Program-made: the position numbers and the translations under genes | Part shown: one piece after another, positions 63,422 through 64,000 of the stretch | Numbering within the stretch: the first letter of the stretch is position 1 | Layout: the number at the start of each line of letters is the position of its first letter | Assembly: GCA_963805325.1 (NCBI GenBank) | Contig: CAWDTS010000010.1 | Coordinates: 124,001 to 188,000 of the forward strand | Reading direction: 5' to 3' | Length of the DNA: 64,000 nt | Source of the DNA: DASWJZ01 sp963805325 | Lineage (GTDB): Bacteria > Pseudomonadota > Alphaproteobacteria > Rhizobiales > Afifellaceae | The notes under the pieces: generated by a model | The model's input: only the letters and a program-made list of their open reading frames with translations | Databases searched by the model: none | What the model was told of the DNA's origin: nothing

Positions 63422-64000
63422 CTATTTCTGACGCGGTGCCTGCAGCCCGAGCCCGGCATCGACGAATTTGCCGGCGCGCTTCGCCGTGACAGCCTGCAGG
63501 AGCGTTCTTGCCGCGTTGCGTACCTCTTCCTGGACCGCCTCATCGTGGTCCAGTTCGTCGTGGCTGGTGGCGTAGGGCTTGAAGTAACCGAAATACCGGT
63601 CGATTTCTCGCAAGCGGTCCGGCCGGAGAGAGATCCATGAAGCAGAGCCAGTCGGAGATCGCGCGCCGAACATTTTCAGCGCCTTCGACATCGCCATGCA
63701 CGACTATCGAGAAAATCCGACTCGCCAGTGCTTCGGATAGTCCCAACCTTTCAGCTCTATTTCCTTCGCTTTTTTTGGCGTCCTTGCCGCCAGTCAGCGT
63801 TGGATCAGGATTGCCTCCGTCTGCGCAGACAAGCCGATCCATCATGCGCTTCAATGGCGAGGAGACCTGATACCAATTGACCGGCGTTACGATCATGACC
63901 CCGTGCGCCGCAGCCCACATAGGATAGATGTCGCCCATCCAATCCCCTGTTTGTCCGAGTGAGTAGTTCGGATAGCAGGAGCAGGGCCAATGGCAGAGTG
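63422..64000 (-). CDS. Flavodoxin-family NAD(P)H-dependent oxidoreductase (partial, frameshifted)
   Basis: The gene enters from the right window edge. Visible are CYPNYSLGQTGDWMGDIYPM and GVMIVTPVNWYQVSSPLKRM then DRLVCADGGNPDPT, the FMN-binding and dimer segments of a flavodoxin-like reductase. Further along come VVHGDVEGAENVRRAISDWL and, in another frame, IDRYFGYFKPYATSHDELD to the stop at 63422. One extra base at 63617-63618 explains the break. It probably reduces quinones or azo-compounds. The start lies outside the window. Confidence 0.78.

Noticed and set aside
1..64000. tRNA, rRNA, CRISPR array or riboswitch
   Set aside because: I looked for T-loop GGTTCGAATCC-like motifs, regular short repeats with spacers, and long structured leaders and found none I could defend. 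A dedicated covariance-model scan would be decisive.

Overview
The window is GC-rich, densely coded DNA whose gene content points to an alphaproteobacterium of the Hyphomicrobiales (Rhizobiales). The indicators are a BA14K-family protein, DUF5681 proteins beside a ParB-type methyltransferase, HWE-family histidine kinase signalling, class III adenylate cyclase with a TPR-like tail, Bug/TctC receptors, and GGAAC-N16-CGTT promoters typical of the alphaproteobacterial general stress sigma factor EcfG/RpoE2. No rRNA, tRNA or CRISPR array was recognised.

Region 1 (1-19 kb) is a catabolic supercluster. It holds OtnK/OtnC tetronate enzymes, a tripartite tricarboxylate transporter (TctA, TctB and a separately placed TctC), a split altronate/galactarate dehydratase (SAF and UxaA), an Ldh_2 dehydrogenase, a ketopantoate-reductase-like enzyme and a TrmB-type regulator. 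A divergent pair of operons follows: carboxyltransferase plus a split ADP-forming acyl-CoA synthetase on the minus strand; BCCP, biotin carboxylase, a glutaryl-CoA-dehydrogenase-like enzyme, the biotin transporter BioY and an enolase-superfamily enzyme on the plus strand. Together these suggest import and oxidation of hydroxy- or sugar-acids and CoA-dependent breakdown of an organic acid.

Region 2 (19-30 kb) is accessory. A module of ParB-N6/N4 methyltransferase followed by two DUF5681 proteins occurs twice in the same orientation (19.8-22.2 kb complete, 27.5-29.1 kb with a truncated methyltransferase). The copies bracket a nuclease-like remnant, an adenylate cyclase, a LacI-type regulator, a Gfo/Idh/MocA dehydrogenase and a tandem pair of LacI-type palindromes. 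Debris of a TOBE domain and a PAP2 phosphatase follows.

Region 3 (30-37.3 kb, minus strand) is a respiratory operon: a PQQ dehydrogenase with the Asp-x-Asp signature of lanthanide-dependent enzymes, a cytochrome c, and a heme-copper oxidase in coxMNOP order followed by CtaG. Subunit I lacks the usual D-channel Glu and K-channel Lys.

Region 4 (37.5-64 kb) looks like a general-stress-response island. It contains membrane proteins (AI-2E family, DUF421, a CaCA antiporter, MgtC), a response regulator with an HWE kinase, a ClsB/YbhN/YbhP-type trio, BA14K, a stress-type SDR, Ku, LigD, a LigC-type ligase and topoisomerase IB. Five exact EcfG-type promoters lie in front of these genes, with several near-matches. 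Gene debris (Crp/Fnr, SRAP, SDR, glutaredoxin and ligase fragments, IS3 and IS1182 transposases) marks repeated rearrangement.

More than a dozen otherwise well-preserved genes carry single-base frameshifts, several of them added bases. Sequencing or assembly error is a serious alternative to true gene death, so such genes are listed at their inferred full extent.
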